Origin: Curtobacterium sp. MCBA15_008 | Lineage (GTDB): Bacteria > Actinomycetota > Actinomycetes > Actinomycetales > Microbacteriaceae | NCBI RefSeq assembly: GCF_001865065.1 | Contig: NZ_MJGN01000022.1 | Location: 1-32,595 of the forward strand | Direction of reading: 5' to 3' | Length of the DNA: 32,595 nucleotides | In this document: piece after piece, positions 7,741-17,252 of the stretch | Layout: each line of letters begins with the position of its first letter | How positions within the stretch are numbered: position 1 is the stretch's first letter | Translations under genes and position numbers: made by a program | The notes under the pieces: generated by a model | What the model was told of the DNA's origin: nothing | What the model saw: only the letters and a program-made list of their open reading frames with translations | Database searches by the model: none

Positions 7741-8862
7741 TCAGTGCTGGTGGTACGGCGCCACGACCACTTCTACTCGCTGGAACTCCTTGACGTCGGA
7801 GTATCCGGTCGTCGCCATCGACCGACGCAGTGCGCCGACGATGTTCGCGCGGCCGTCCCACGTCGGCGTCGGGCCGTGCAGGACGTTCTCGAGCGGGGCG
7901 ATCGTGCCCACCTCGACCCGGCGGCCGCGGGGCAGCTCCGGGTGGTGCGCCTCGGCACCCCAGTGGAAGCCGCCGCCCGGTGCCTCGGCCGCACGGGCCA
8001 GCGCGGTGCCGAGCATGACGGCGTCGGCGCCCATCGCGATCGCCTTCACGACGTCGCCCGCGGTGTCGAGCCCGCCGTCGGCGATGACGTGCACGTACCG
8101 GCCGCCGGACTCGTCCATGTAGTCGCGGCGAGCGCCGGCGATGTCCGCGACGGCCGTGGCCATCGGGGCGTGGATGCCGAGCGCCGCACGGGTCGTCGAG
8201 GCGGCGCCACCGCCGAAGCCGACGAGGACACCGGCGGCACCGGTGCGCATGAGGTGCAGCGCCGCCGTGTAGGTGGAGGCACCGCCCACGATCACCGGGA
8301 CGTCGAGCTCGTAGATGAACTTCTTGAGGTTGAGGGGCTCGGTGTTCTGCGACACGTGCTCGGCCGACACCGTCGTGCCGCGGATCACGAACAGGTCGAC
8401 ACCGGCGTCGACGACGGTCTGCGAGAACTCCTGCGTGCGCTGCGGGCTGAGCGACCCGGCGACGGGGACCCCGGCGGCACGGATCTCGGCCAGGCGCGCG
8501 GTGATCAGCTCGGCCTTGACCGGCTCGGAGTAGATCTCCTGCATGCGCTTCGTGACGTTGCCGTCGGTGAGCGCCTTGATCTCGTCGTAGTAGGGCGCCG
8601 GGTCCTCGTAGCGGGTCCAGAGCCCCTCGAGGTCGAGCACGCCCAGCATGCCGAGCTTGCCCATCTGGATGACCGTGGCCGGCGAGGCGACGGAGTCCAT
8701 CGGGGCCGACAGGATCGGCGACTCGAACGTGAACGCGTCGATCGACCACTGCACGCTGACGTCCTGCGGGTCGCGCGTCCGTCGCGAGGGGACCACCGCG
8801 ATGTCGTCGAACGCGTACGCCCGACGTCCGCGCTTGCCTGCACCGATCTCGACTTCACTCAC
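7741..8862 (-). CDS. guaB3: GuaB3 family IMP dehydrogenase-related protein
   Basis: A 373-residue TIM-barrel protein of the IMPDH/GMP reductase family without CBS domains. It matches the actinobacterial GuaB3 branch (YAFDDIAVVPSRRTRDP at the N terminus, SAPMDSV near 52, ADGGLDTAGD). The loop that in the neighbouring true IMPDH reads GPGSICTTR reads GGGAASTTR here (about 217-225), so the catalytic cysteine is replaced by serine 222. As far as I recall, the role of GuaB3 in actinobacteria is not settled, so ordinary IMPDH activity should not be assumed. The start is GTG at 8862; a TAGGCT -10 lies 6 nt upstream and there is no ribosome binding site, suggesting a leaderless mRNA. Confidence 0.93.
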   Translation of the reverse strand: MSEVEIGAGKRGRRAYAFDDIAVVPSRRTRDPQDVSVQWSIDAFTFESPILSAPMDSVASPATVIQMGKLGMLGVLDLEGLWTRYEDPAPYYDEIKALTDGNVTKRMQEIYSEPVKAELITARLAEIRAAGVPVAGSLSPQRTQEFSQTVVDAGVDLFVIRGTTVSAEHVSQNTEPLNLKKFIYELDVPVIVGGASTYTAALHLMRTGAAGVLVGFGGGAASTTRAALGIHAPMATAVADIAGARRDYMDESGGRYVHVIADGGLDTAGDVVKAIAMGADAVMLGTALARAAEAPGGGFHWGAEAHHPELPRGRRVEVGTIAPLENVLHGPTPTWDGRANIVGALRRSMATTGYSDVKEFQRVEVVVAPYHQH

Positions 8863-8868
8863 CCGGCA

Positions 8869-8898
8869 AGCCTAGCGGTCGTGTCCCCCGGGTGACAC
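8869..8898 (-). promoter_or_regulatory. guaB3 promoter with internal palindrome
   Basis: TAGGCT (8869-8874, minus strand) ends 6 nt before the GTG start. Just upstream, in the spacer and -35 zone, lies the near-perfect palindrome GTGTCMCCCGGGKGACAC (8881-8898), with one mismatched pair in 18 bp. Its placement suits a repressor operator. The half-site GTGTCCCCCG recurs in the livH upstream region (13463-13472). Confidence 0.45.
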
Positions 8899-8935
8899 GG
8901 GCGGCCGGTACAGCGCCGGGGTCGGCCGACGGGGC

Positions 8936-9127
8936 TCAGCGCGGCGGGCGCGGACGGGCCCGGCGCTTCCGCAGCGCCCGGAGCACCAGGCCGAGCAGGA
9001 GCGCCAGCACCACGAGGACCCCGAGGAGCGCCGCGGCGACCTTCACCAGGAGTGCGGCACCGACGAAGAGCGCGGCGAACACCAGCCAGACGAGGGCGTC
9101 GAGCACGAGGGGTCCGGGGGTGCGCAC
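8936..9127 (-). CDS. Small two-helix membrane protein
   Basis: A 63-residue product with two strongly hydrophobic segments (about 8-30, LVLDALVWLVFAALFVGAAL, and 31-50, AALLGVLVVLALLLGLVL) and a very basic C terminus ([11 protein letters not shown]). Its function is unknown. The start is GTG at 9127, with a TATCGT hexamer at 9135-9140 ending 7 nt upstream, which fits a leaderless transcript. The gene is short and high-GC, so chance cannot be excluded, but the hydrophobic pattern and the positioned -10 support it. Confidence 0.5.
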   Translation of the reverse strand: MRTPGPLVLDALVWLVFAALFVGAALLVKVAAALLGVLVVLALLLGLVLRALRKRRARPRPPR

Positions 9128-9134
9128 GTCCGGA

Positions 9135-9140
9135 ACGATA
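9135..9140 (-). promoter_or_regulatory. -10 element (TATCGT) for the small membrane protein
   Basis: Minus-strand TATCGT lies 7 nt upstream of the GTG at 9127. Confidence 0.4.
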
Positions 9141-9190
9141 CCGACCCTGCGGGGGCGAGCCGCGCCTCCAGGCCGTCAGCCGCACCTGCC

Positions 9191-9274
9191 GGGGGCGGGA
9201 CGCTGCGTGAGGAGGAGGGCCGTGCGGCGCTGAGCGTCAATCGCACGACCCTCCTCGGTGCGGATGTCGCCCCC
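9191..9274 (-). terminator. Long imperfect hairpin after livF
   Basis: The inner stem pairs 9212-9226 with 9242-9256; on the minus (livF) strand all 15 positions pair, one of them G-U. An outer 7-bp stem, GGGGGCG with CGCCCCC, pairs 9191-9197 with 9268-9274. It begins about 30 nt beyond the livF stop and probably ends the liv transcript. Confidence 0.65.
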
Positions 9275-9305
9275 ACAGCGGCACCCACGAGTCGACTCTG
9301 CCCGC

Positions 9306-10124
9306 TCAGCGAGCGGAGTCGACGTCCTTGGCGAGCGTCCCCAGGTAGAGCTCGATGACCTTCGGGTCGTCGGCGAGCTCCTTCCCGGTGCCCGAGTACG
9401 CGTTCCGCCCCTGGTCGAGCACGTACCCACGATCGCAGATCTGCAGACAGCGTCGCGCGTTCTGCTCCACCATCACGATCGACACACCGGCCTTGTTGAT
9501 CCGGCGCGTGCGGATGAACGTCTCGTCCTGCCGCACCGGCGACAGACCGGCCGACGGCTCGTCGAGCAGGAGCACCTTCGGGTCCATCATCAGCGCGCGC
9601 GCCATCGCGACCGACTGCCGCTCACCGCCCGACAGCGACCCGGCCCGCTGGCCCTTGCGCTGCCCGAGGACGGGGAACAGGTCGTAGATGACCTCGAGCC
9701 GCTCGGCGAACTTCTTGGGCCGCAGGTACAGCCCCATCTGCAGGTTCTCCTCGATGGAGAGCGACGGGAAGACGTTGTTCGTCTGGGGGACGAAGCCGAC
9801 GCCGGCCTGCACGAGCTTGTTCGCCTTGAGGTTCGTGATGTCCTCGCCCTGCAGGGTCACCGATCCCTCGCGGACGGACACCAGGCCGAACAGCGCCTTG
9901 AGGAGCGTCGACTTCCCCGCCCCGTTCGGGCCGATGATGCCGATGAGCTCGCCCGGGTAGCAGTCGAGGTCGCAGCCGTTCAGGATGTTGACGCCCGGCA
10001 GGTACCCGGCGACGAGGTTCTTCGCGCTCAGCACCGGCTCGCGGTGCAGGGTGGCCGTGCCGGCCTGCGCCGCTTCCGGACTGGAGGCGCTGCTCGCGTT
10101 CGTGGGGTCCGTCGCGTCCGTCAT
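9306..10124 (-). CDS. livF: Branched-chain amino acid ABC transporter ATP-binding protein LivF
   Basis: A cytosolic ATPase subunit of a HAAT-family importer. The 272-residue protein carries Walker A (GPNGAGKST), the LivF-type stretch VGFVPQTNNVFPSLSIEENL, the signature LSGGERQ, and Walker B with the catalytic Glu (VLLLDEPSAGLSP). An N-terminal Ser/Ala/Thr-rich extension of about 25 residues precedes the ABC domain. Its ATG at 10124 overlaps the livG TGA as ATGA, so it is the last gene of the livHMGF operon. The substrate class is inferred from the family; the exact amino acid is not readable from sequence. Confidence 0.95.
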   Translation of the reverse strand: MTDATDPTNASSASSPEAAQAGTATLHREPVLSAKNLVAGYLPGVNILNGCDLDCYPGELIGIIGPNGAGKSTLLKALFGLVSVREGSVTLQGEDITNLKANKLVQAGVGFVPQTNNVFPSLSIEENLQMGLYLRPKKFAERLEVIYDLFPVLGQRKGQRAGSLSGGERQSVAMARALMMDPKVLLLDEPSAGLSPVRQDETFIRTRRINKAGVSIVMVEQNARRCLQICDRGYVLDQGRNAYSGTGKELADDPKVIELYLGTLAKDVDSAR

Positions 10125-11005
10125 CGGGTCGCCTCCTGCTCGTCTTCTTCGGCTACTTCCTCGGCGAGCTCCTCGTAGGTCTCCTCGTTGAGGAGCGAGT
10201 CGTCACCGAGGTCGGTGTCGTGGTGCGCACCGAGGTACGCGTCGATGACCGCGCGGTCGTCCATCACCGTGTCGGCCGGGCCCTCGGCGACGACCTTGCC
10301 CTCGGCCATCACGACGACCCAGTCCGAGATGTGCCGGACCATGTGCATGTCGTGCTCGACGAACAGCACGGTCATGCCGTCGTCGCGGAGGGACTTGATG
10401 TGCCCGAGGAGCGACTGGGTGAGCGCCGGGTTCACGCCCGCCATCGGCTCGTCGAGCATGATCATCGTCGGGTCGGACATGAGCGCCCGGGCCATCTCGA
10501 GGAGCTTCCGCTGCCCCCCGGACAGCGACCCGGCGTAGTCGTCCGCCTTGTCGTCGAGCTTGAAGCGGGCGAGGAGCTCCTCGGCCTTCGCGGTGATCTC
10601 CCGCTCGCGCTTCGCCCACACCGGCTTGATCAGCGCGGCGAAGAAGTTCTCGCCCGGCTGGTCACGGGCACCGAGCAGCATGTTCTGCATCACCGTCAGA
10701 CGGCTCAGGGCCTTGGTGAGCTGGAACGTGCGGACCATGCCCTTGTTCGCGATGTGGGTCGCACTCGTCTTCTGCAGCGTCGCGCCGTCGAAGCGCGTCT
10801 TCGCGCCGGGGCTCGGCTTGTCGAACCCCGTGAGCAGGTTGAAGAACGTCGTCTTGCCGGCGCCGTTCGGGCCGATGAGGGCCGTGATCGAGCCGCGCTG
10901 GACCTCGAGGTGGTCGACGTCGACCGCGGTCATGCCGCCGAAGTGGCGGGTGACGTCGTCGACCACCAGGATCGGGTCGGCCTTGGGGTGGCTGTACTCA
11001 GACAC
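10121..11005 (-). CDS. livG: Branched-chain amino acid ABC transporter ATP-binding protein LivG
   Basis: The second ATPase of the Liv importer, 294 residues. Motifs visible are VTRHFGGMTAVD (LivG-type N terminus), Walker A GPNGAGKTT, the LivG segment GMVRTFQLTKALSRLTVMQNMLL (conserved arginine/phenylalanine stretch), signature LSGGQRK, Walker B MIMLDEPMAGVNP, and the H-loop FVEHDM. The C terminus is acidic (EELAEEVAEEDEQ). The GTG start (11003-11005) overlaps the end of livM by 8 nt. Confidence 0.95.
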   Translation of the reverse strand: MSEYSHPKADPILVVDDVTRHFGGMTAVDVDHLEVQRGSITALIGPNGAGKTTFFNLLTGFDKPSPGAKTRFDGATLQKTSATHIANKGMVRTFQLTKALSRLTVMQNMLLGARDQPGENFFAALIKPVWAKREREITAKAEELLARFKLDDKADDYAGSLSGGQRKLLEMARALMSDPTMIMLDEPMAGVNPALTQSLLGHIKSLRDDGMTVLFVEHDMHMVRHISDWVVVMAEGKVVAEGPADTVMDDRAVIDAYLGAHHDTDLGDDSLLNEETYEELAEEVAEEDEQEATR

Positions 11006-11984
11006 TGAACGTCAGCTCCTTCTTGTTGCCGAGGAGTCCCTGTGGACGGAACACGATGAGGAGCATGAGCGCGACGCCGACGAGCACGTAGGAGAACTGC
11101 TCCGCCTGCTGCGCGTTCATGATCGAGTTCGGGATGAAGTCGCCGGCCAGGGTGCGGATGAGGAGCCGGAGCACGAAGAAGAGCACCGAGCCGAGCACCG
11201 GACCGAAGACCGTCGCAGCACCACCGAGGATGAGCGCCGTCCAGATGAAGAACGTCATCGAGCGGCCCATCGCGTCCGGCTGCACCGAACTCGGCAGGAC
11301 GTAGATGATGCCCGCGATCGCGCCGAGCGCACCACCGAACACGAGCGCCTGCATCTTGTACGAGTAGACGTTCTTGCCGAGGGAGCGGACGGCGTCCTCG
11401 TCCTCGCGGATGGCCTTCAGGACACGGCCCCACGGGCTGCGCATGAGCAGGAACAGCACGAGGGTGAACAGGGCGACGAGACCCCACGCCGCGATGCGGA
11501 TCCACCAGCCGTTGACCCCGTTGTTCGAGTACGTGAACCACAGGATCGTGGTGGTGCCGTCGGGCAGCGGGCTGAGGGCGTTGAACGGATCGCGGTAGCT
11601 CGACCCGGTGATGCCGTTCGAGCCGCCGGTCGTCGAGGTGAGCAGACTCGAGCGACCCACCATGCGGATGATCTCGGCGCCGGAGATCGTCACGATCGCC
11701 AGGTAGTCGCCGCGCAACCGCAGGGTCGGGATGCCGAGGATGATCGCGAACACGATGGCCACCAGCAGGGCGACCAGGACCGCCATCACGAAGGGCAGCC
11801 CGTTCGTGATCGAGATCGCGAAGCCGTAGGCGCCGAGCAGCAGGAACGCCGCCTGGCCCATGTTGATGAGACCGGTGAGTCCGAAGTGGACGTTCAGGCC
11901 GATCGCGGCGAGCGCGAACGCTGCCGTCGTCGGGGCGAGTGCCTCCTGGGTGAGCGAGGACAGCAGGTTGAGGATGTAGTCCAT
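10998..11984 (-). CDS. livM: Branched-chain amino acid ABC transporter permease LivM
   Basis: A polytopic permease of 328 residues with the LivM fingerprint GLTGLINMGQAAFLLLGAYGFAIS (conserved glycine/glutamine region) and the EAA-like loop RSPWGRVLKAIREDEDAVRSLGKN. The GALGAIAGIIYVL segment follows, and the protein ends in FRPQGLLG, typical of the family. It pairs with LivH in the membrane. The start is ATG at 11984 with AAGGAG about 7 nt upstream, 11 nt after the livH stop. A roughly 30-residue loop after residue 100 (TGGSNGITGSSYRDP) is likely extracytoplasmic. Confidence 0.95.
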   Translation of the reverse strand: MDYILNLLSSLTQEALAPTTAAFALAAIGLNVHFGLTGLINMGQAAFLLLGAYGFAISITNGLPFVMAVLVALLVAIVFAIILGIPTLRLRGDYLAIVTISGAEIIRMVGRSSLLTSTTGGSNGITGSSYRDPFNALSPLPDGTTTILWFTYSNNGVNGWWIRIAAWGLVALFTLVLFLLMRSPWGRVLKAIREDEDAVRSLGKNVYSYKMQALVFGGALGAIAGIIYVLPSSVQPDAMGRSMTFFIWTALILGGAATVFGPVLGSVLFFVLRLLIRTLAGDFIPNSIMNAQQAEQFSYVLVGVALMLLIVFRPQGLLGNKKELTFSV

Positions 11985-11995
11985 GGCGGCGCTCC

Positions 11996-13417
11996 TTAGC
12001 CGATCCGCTCGGCGCGACCGAAGATGCCCTGCGGCCGGAACAGCAGGATGAGGATGAGGATCACGAGGGCGGTGGCGTACTTGAAGTCACCGGGGAGCAC
12101 GAGGTTCGTGAGCTCGACGACGATGCCGATGATCATCGAACCGACGAGTGCGCCGTACGCGGTGCCGAGGCCGCCGAGCGTGACCGAGGCGAACATGAGC
12201 AGCAGCAGCTGGAGGCCGGTCTGCCAGTTCACGCCGTTCAGCACGAGACCGAGCATCACGCCGGAGAGCCCCGCGAGGCCGGCGGCGAGCGTCCACACGA
12301 ACCGGATCACGCGGTCGACGTCGATGCCGGACGCGCTGGCCAGGGCCGGGTTGTCGGACACAGCCCGGGTCGCGCGGCCGAACCGGGTCTTCGCGAGGAA
12401 CAACCCGGTGGCGACGAGCACCACGAGTGCGATCGCCATCGCCACGTAGGACTGCACCGTGAGGGTGATGCCCGCGAACGTGACCGTCTCGGGGTTGCCC
12501 TGCTGGATGCGGACCGTCGAGGCGCCGAAGAAGTACTGGAACGCGTACTGGGCGGCGATCGACAGGCCGATCGTCACGATCATGAGCTGCGTCAGGCTGA
12601 TGCGCTTGCGTCGCAGCGGCCGCCAGATGCCGGCGTCCTGCAGCCACCCGGTCGCGGCGCACAGCAGCGTGACGACGATGCCGGTCAGCCAGATGTTCCA
12701 GCCGAGCTGGTTCGCGAACAGGTAGGCGAGGAGGCCACCGAGGGTCACCTGCTCACCGTGCGAGAAGCTCGACAGGCCCGTGGTGCCGTAGATGAGCGAG
12801 AGTCCCACCGACGCCAGCGCGATGAGGAGCCCGAGCCGGATCCCGGAGACGAACTGCTGCCAGACGCGGGCGGCGCTGACGCTCGAGGTCGCCTCGGACG
12901 TCGTCGCTCCCTGCTGGTCGGACAGCTGGAAGATCTGCCCCGAGTTGGCGTTGAGCGACGCGTTCACCGTGCGGTCCGCGTCCTCGGCGTCGGTCAGGTA
13001 CTGGCCCTTCGGCAGGCTGTCCTGGTCGACCCGCACCGTGTAGCGGCCGGCCTCGTCCACGCGGACCGACCAGCGGCCGGCGTCGGTGGTCGTCGCCGTC
13101 TGGTCGAAGCCGCCGGGACCCGTGACGTCCACGTCGACGCCCTCGGCGGGCTTCCGCTCCGAGTCGAGGATCGTGCCCTGGATGCACCCGTTGGTCGGGC
13201 TCACCGTGCATGGCTGCGACGACGCCGGGGCGCTGCTGCTGCTGGCGGACGGACTGCTCGTCGCCGCGTGCGCCGCGGGCGCCACTGCCCAGTCGATCGC
13301 GAAGGTGGCGAGGAAAGCGAGGAAGAGTACTGCGGCGAGGACCAGGCGCTTGCGACCTGGCGCTCCTCGGCGGAACCGGCGCCGCAGCGCTGATCCCGGC
13401 GGAGTGATGGAACCCAC
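11996..13417 (-). CDS. livH: LivH-type permease with N-terminal extracytoplasmic domain
   Basis: At 473 residues this is about 180 longer than a standard LivH. Residues 24-41 form a signal-like helix with a possible AHA-A cleavage site near 51, followed by a Ser-rich linker. A carboxypeptidase-regulatory/Ig-like domain covers about 70-165 (GCIQGTILDSERKPAEGVDVDVTGP... with the signature pattern GRWSVRVDEAGRYTVRV). A second linker precedes the permease, which begins about 190 (GIRLGLLIALASVGLSLIYG) and ends FRPQGIFG. The permease part has the usual LivH motifs (SFSHGEQVTLGG, RAVSDNPALASASGID). The extra domain may dock the binding protein or the envelope. The start is GTG at 13417 with GAGAGG 7 nt upstream. 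It is the first gene of livHMGF. Confidence 0.93.
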   Translation of the reverse strand: MGSITPPGSALRRRFRRGAPGRKRLVLAAVLFLAFLATFAIDWAVAPAAHAATSSPSASSSSAPASSQPCTVSPTNGCIQGTILDSERKPAEGVDVDVTGPGGFDQTATTTDAGRWSVRVDEAGRYTVRVDQDSLPKGQYLTDAEDADRTVNASLNANSGQIFQLSDQQGATTSEATSSVSAARVWQQFVSGIRLGLLIALASVGLSLIYGTTGLSSFSHGEQVTLGGLLAYLFANQLGWNIWLTGIVVTLLCAATGWLQDAGIWRPLRRKRISLTQLMIVTIGLSIAAQYAFQYFFGASTVRIQQGNPETVTFAGITLTVQSYVAMAIALVVLVATGLFLAKTRFGRATRAVSDNPALASASGIDVDRVIRFVWTLAAGLAGLSGVMLGLVLNGVNWQTGLQLLLLMFASVTLGGLGTAYGALVGSMIIGIVVELTNLVLPGDFKYATALVILILILLFRPQGIFGRAERIG

Positions 13418-13446
13418 GGATGAGCCTCTCGTTCGGATAGTCGAGG

Positions 13447-13452
13447 AACCTA
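13447..13452 (-). promoter_or_regulatory. Candidate livH -10 element (TAGGTT)
   Basis: Minus-strand TAGGTT would start transcription about 22 nt upstream of the livH GTG, leaving room for its GAGAGG ribosome binding site. No good -35 was found. Confidence 0.35.
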
Positions 13453-13453
13453 G

Positions 13454-15271
<1,818 letters not shown>

Positions 15272-15304
15272 CCCGGCTGGCTCCGGCCCCGTGCCACCCC
15301 CGCA

Positions 15305-15368
15305 AAACGCAACGTCGGCGGTTTCTCGCAGCGTCATACCGCTGCGAGGAGCCGCCGACGTTGCGTTT
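15305..15368 (+). terminator. Long palindrome A: 29-bp arms, guaB terminator / repeat element
   Basis: The arms at 15305-15333 and 15340-15368 enclose a 6-nt loop (TCATAC). As plus-strand RNA every position pairs, two of them G-U. The outer block AAACGCAAC/GTTGCGTTT supplies A- and U-tracts on either side. A 3-bp block GTC/GAC and the core GGCGGTTTCTCGCAGCG follow. It lies 33 nt after the guaB stop. A related inverted copy lies at 16329-16400. Confidence 0.8.
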
Positions 15369-15457
15369 CAGCGGGCCTCGGACTGGGAGCGCAGGAGTTC
15401 TCCACAGATCGCCACCTGTGGCGCCGTGCCGGCCGATGCGTCGAGCACGCTCGTCGC

Positions 15458-16327
15458 ATGGACGCACCACCACGACTCATCCTGCTGACCTCGGACGACC
15501 GGCACTCGCAGCACGCGGTGCGACGCGGTGAACTCGTCCGCGTCACGCACGGTGTCGCCGTCGACCAGTCGGCGTGGCACGCGGCCTCCGTCCAGCAGCG
15601 AGCACGCATCGAACTGGAGGCAGTGGTCACCTCGATCGGTGAGTGGCGCGTGCTCTCACACCGATCGGCTGCGCTGTTGTGGGGGCTCCCCGACGTCGAT
15701 CGCCTCGACCGCCGCGTGCACGTCACGGATCCGCTCCTGAGCACCACGCACTCCGGTCGCAGGGTGGTCCGTCACGCGGCACCGCTCCTCGCTGACGAGA
15801 TCGTGGTGGTCGATGGTCGGCGCGTCACGTCCCTCATCCGGACCGTGGTCGACACCGTCCGGAGCACGTCGTTCGAGAACGCCGTCGCCGTCCTCGACCA
15901 CGTCCTGCGCGAACGACTCTCGGACGTCGACGAGATCGGCCGCGCGTTCGCCGCGTGGCCGTCCCCGCGCGGCATGACGAAGGGCCGACGGGCACTCCGG
16001 TTCGCCGACCCGCTCGCGGACTCACCCGGAGATTCGGTGAGCCGCGTCCGACTCGACGAGGACGGCTTTCCACCGCCGGTGCTCCAACAGTCGTTCGGAC
16101 CGTTCCGCGTCGACTTCTGGTGGGCACGTGCGGGGATCATCGGCGAGTTCGACGGACTCGGGAAGTACGAGGACGTGGACGCGGTACGCCGAGAGAAGTC
16201 CCGCGAACAGTCGCTGCTCCTGCGCCCCGAGGTCCGTCGCGTCGTCCGCTGGGGCTGGACCGAGGTCCGGACGCCCGGCCGCTTGCAGGCAGTCCTCCGC
16301 GCAGCGGGCTTGCCGACCGGCGCGTGA
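15458..16327 (+). CDS. AbiEi-like N-terminal / Vsr-like nuclease-fold C-terminal protein
   Basis: A 289-residue protein of a family common as solitary genes in actinobacteria, often labelled type IV toxin-antitoxin AbiEi-like. The N-terminal ~90 residues look like a winged-helix region (HAVRRGELVRVTHGVAV, VLSHRSAALLWGLP). The C-terminal ~90 look like a Vsr/DUF559-type PD-(D/E)xK fold: SPGDSVSRVRL near 189-199, then FRVDFWW (Asp219), GEFDGLGKY (Glu230, Asp232, Lys236), REKSRE, and VVRWGW. Where relatives usually have Glu (SPxES) this one has Asp192. No partner toxin such as AbiEii is adjacent. The start is ATG at 15458 with no clear ribosome binding site. It is bracketed by the two related palindromes. 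Nuclease activity is unproven. Confidence 0.82.
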   Translation: MDAPPRLILLTSDDRHSQHAVRRGELVRVTHGVAVDQSAWHAASVQQRARIELEAVVTSIGEWRVLSHRSAALLWGLPDVDRLDRRVHVTDPLLSTTHSGRRVVRHAAPLLADEIVVVDGRRVTSLIRTVVDTVRSTSFENAVAVLDHVLRERLSDVDEIGRAFAAWPSPRGMTKGRRALRFADPLADSPGDSVSRVRLDEDGFPPPVLQQSFGPFRVDFWWARAGIIGEFDGLGKYEDVDAVRREKSREQSLLLRPEVRRVVRWGWTEVRTPGRLQAVLRAAGLPTGA

Positions 16328-16328
16328 G

Positions 16329-16400
16329 CGCAAAACGCAACTCGGGCGGCTCTCCGCAGCGCTGTACCGCTGCGAGAAACCGCCCGAGTTGCGTTTTGCG
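16329..16400. terminator. Long palindrome B: 33-bp arms, inverted relative of palindrome A
   Basis: The arms at 16329-16361 and 16368-16400 enclose a 6-nt loop. On the reverse strand it shares the CGCAAAACGCAAC outer block and the GGCGGTTTCTCGCAGCG core with palindrome A, but the 3-bp block is TCG/CGA instead of GTC/GAC. It starts 2 nt after the stop of the nuclease-like gene and ends 25 nt before the convergent SDR stop. The A/U-tracts in the arms suit a bidirectional terminator. Some core positions mispair on one strand and form G-U on the other. Confidence 0.8.
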
Positions 16401-16425
16401 GGGGCCCCGAACCTCGCGCGCCGCC

Positions 16426-17244
16426 CTACGCGCTCCGCCACTCGTCCGACGTGATGTGCGAGCCGCCGTGCGGTCCCATCTGCAGCATGCCGCCGTCGAC
16501 CGGCAGCGACACCCCCGTGATGTACGACGACGCGGGCGACGCCAGGAACGCCACCGCCGCCGCGATCTCCCACGCGTTGCCGGGTCGGCCGAGCGGGACC
16601 CCCGGACGCGCGATGGTGTGCGGGTCCTGGTCCTCGGCGCCGGTCATCCGCGTGGCGATCTCCCCCGGCGCGACGGCGTTCGCCGTGATCCCGTGCTCGG
16701 CGAGCTCGATCGCGATGGTCTTGAGCAGCCCGCCGAGCCCGTGCTTGGCGGCGTCGTAGGCGGCCGACCCGTACCGGGGCTGGTGCTCGTGCACGCTCGT
16801 GATCCCGATGACCCGACCACCGGTGCCCTGCGCGACCATCCGTCGGGCGGCCGCCTGGATGGTGACGAAGGCACCGTCGAGGTCCGTCGCGACGGTGTGC
16901 CGCCACTGGTCGAGCGTGAGGTCGAGGAACGGCGCGTTGTCACCGGTCCCCGCGTCGGCGACGATGACGTCCACCCCGCCGAGCTGCTCGGCGAGGCGGT
17001 CGATCACGGCGCCGGCCTGGTCGAGCTGCGTGACGTCGATCTGTTCGACGAAGACGCGGCGGCCGGCATCGCGCACCTCGGCCGCGGTCTGCTCCGCGCG
17101 CTCGGGCTCGGACAGGTACGTGATTCCGACGTCCATGCCAGCGGCCGCGAGGGCCACGGCGGTCGCTCGACCGATGCCGGACTCGGCTCCGGTGACGATC
17201 GCGCGCGTGGGGCGGAAGGTGGTGGTCGAGGTCGGTTCGCTCAT
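16426..17244 (-). CDS. SDR family NAD(P)-dependent oxidoreductase
   Basis: A classical short-chain dehydrogenase/reductase of 272 residues, probably a glucose-1-dehydrogenase-like or 3-oxoacyl-reductase-like enzyme; the substrate is unknown. The cofactor motif TGAESGIG lies at 18-25 and the catalytic Ser150, Tyr163 (YDAAK) and Lys167 are present. The usual NNAG motif reads ADAG (about 96-99), losing the common asparagine. The C-terminal SSYITGVSLPVDGGM is typical. The start is ATG at 17244; there is no clear ribosome binding site, and a TACGGT hexamer lies 8 nt upstream. Whether it belongs with the neighbouring binding protein or nuclease-like gene is not evident. Confidence 0.93.
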   Translation of the reverse strand: MSEPTSTTTFRPTRAIVTGAESGIGRATAVALAAAGMDVGITYLSEPERAEQTAAEVRDAGRRVFVEQIDVTQLDQAGAVIDRLAEQLGGVDVIVADAGTGDNAPFLDLTLDQWRHTVATDLDGAFVTIQAAARRMVAQGTGGRVIGITSVHEHQPRYGSAAYDAAKHGLGGLLKTIAIELAEHGITANAVAPGEIATRMTGAEDQDPHTIARPGVPLGRPGNAWEIAAAVAFLASPASSYITGVSLPVDGGMLQMGPHGGSHITSDEWRSA

Positions 17245-17252
17245 GTCCGGGG

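Noticed and set aside
15402..15421. CCACAG...CTGTGG hairpin with a TCCACAG string as a DnaA box or origin
   Set aside because: A single partial match without an AT-rich region or further boxes; it is more likely incidental sequence upstream of the nuclease-like gene.
15458..16327. A complete AbiE toxin-antitoxin pair
   Set aside because: No nucleotidyltransferase (AbiEii-type) gene lies beside it; the neighbours are guaB and an SDR. The gene stands alone.
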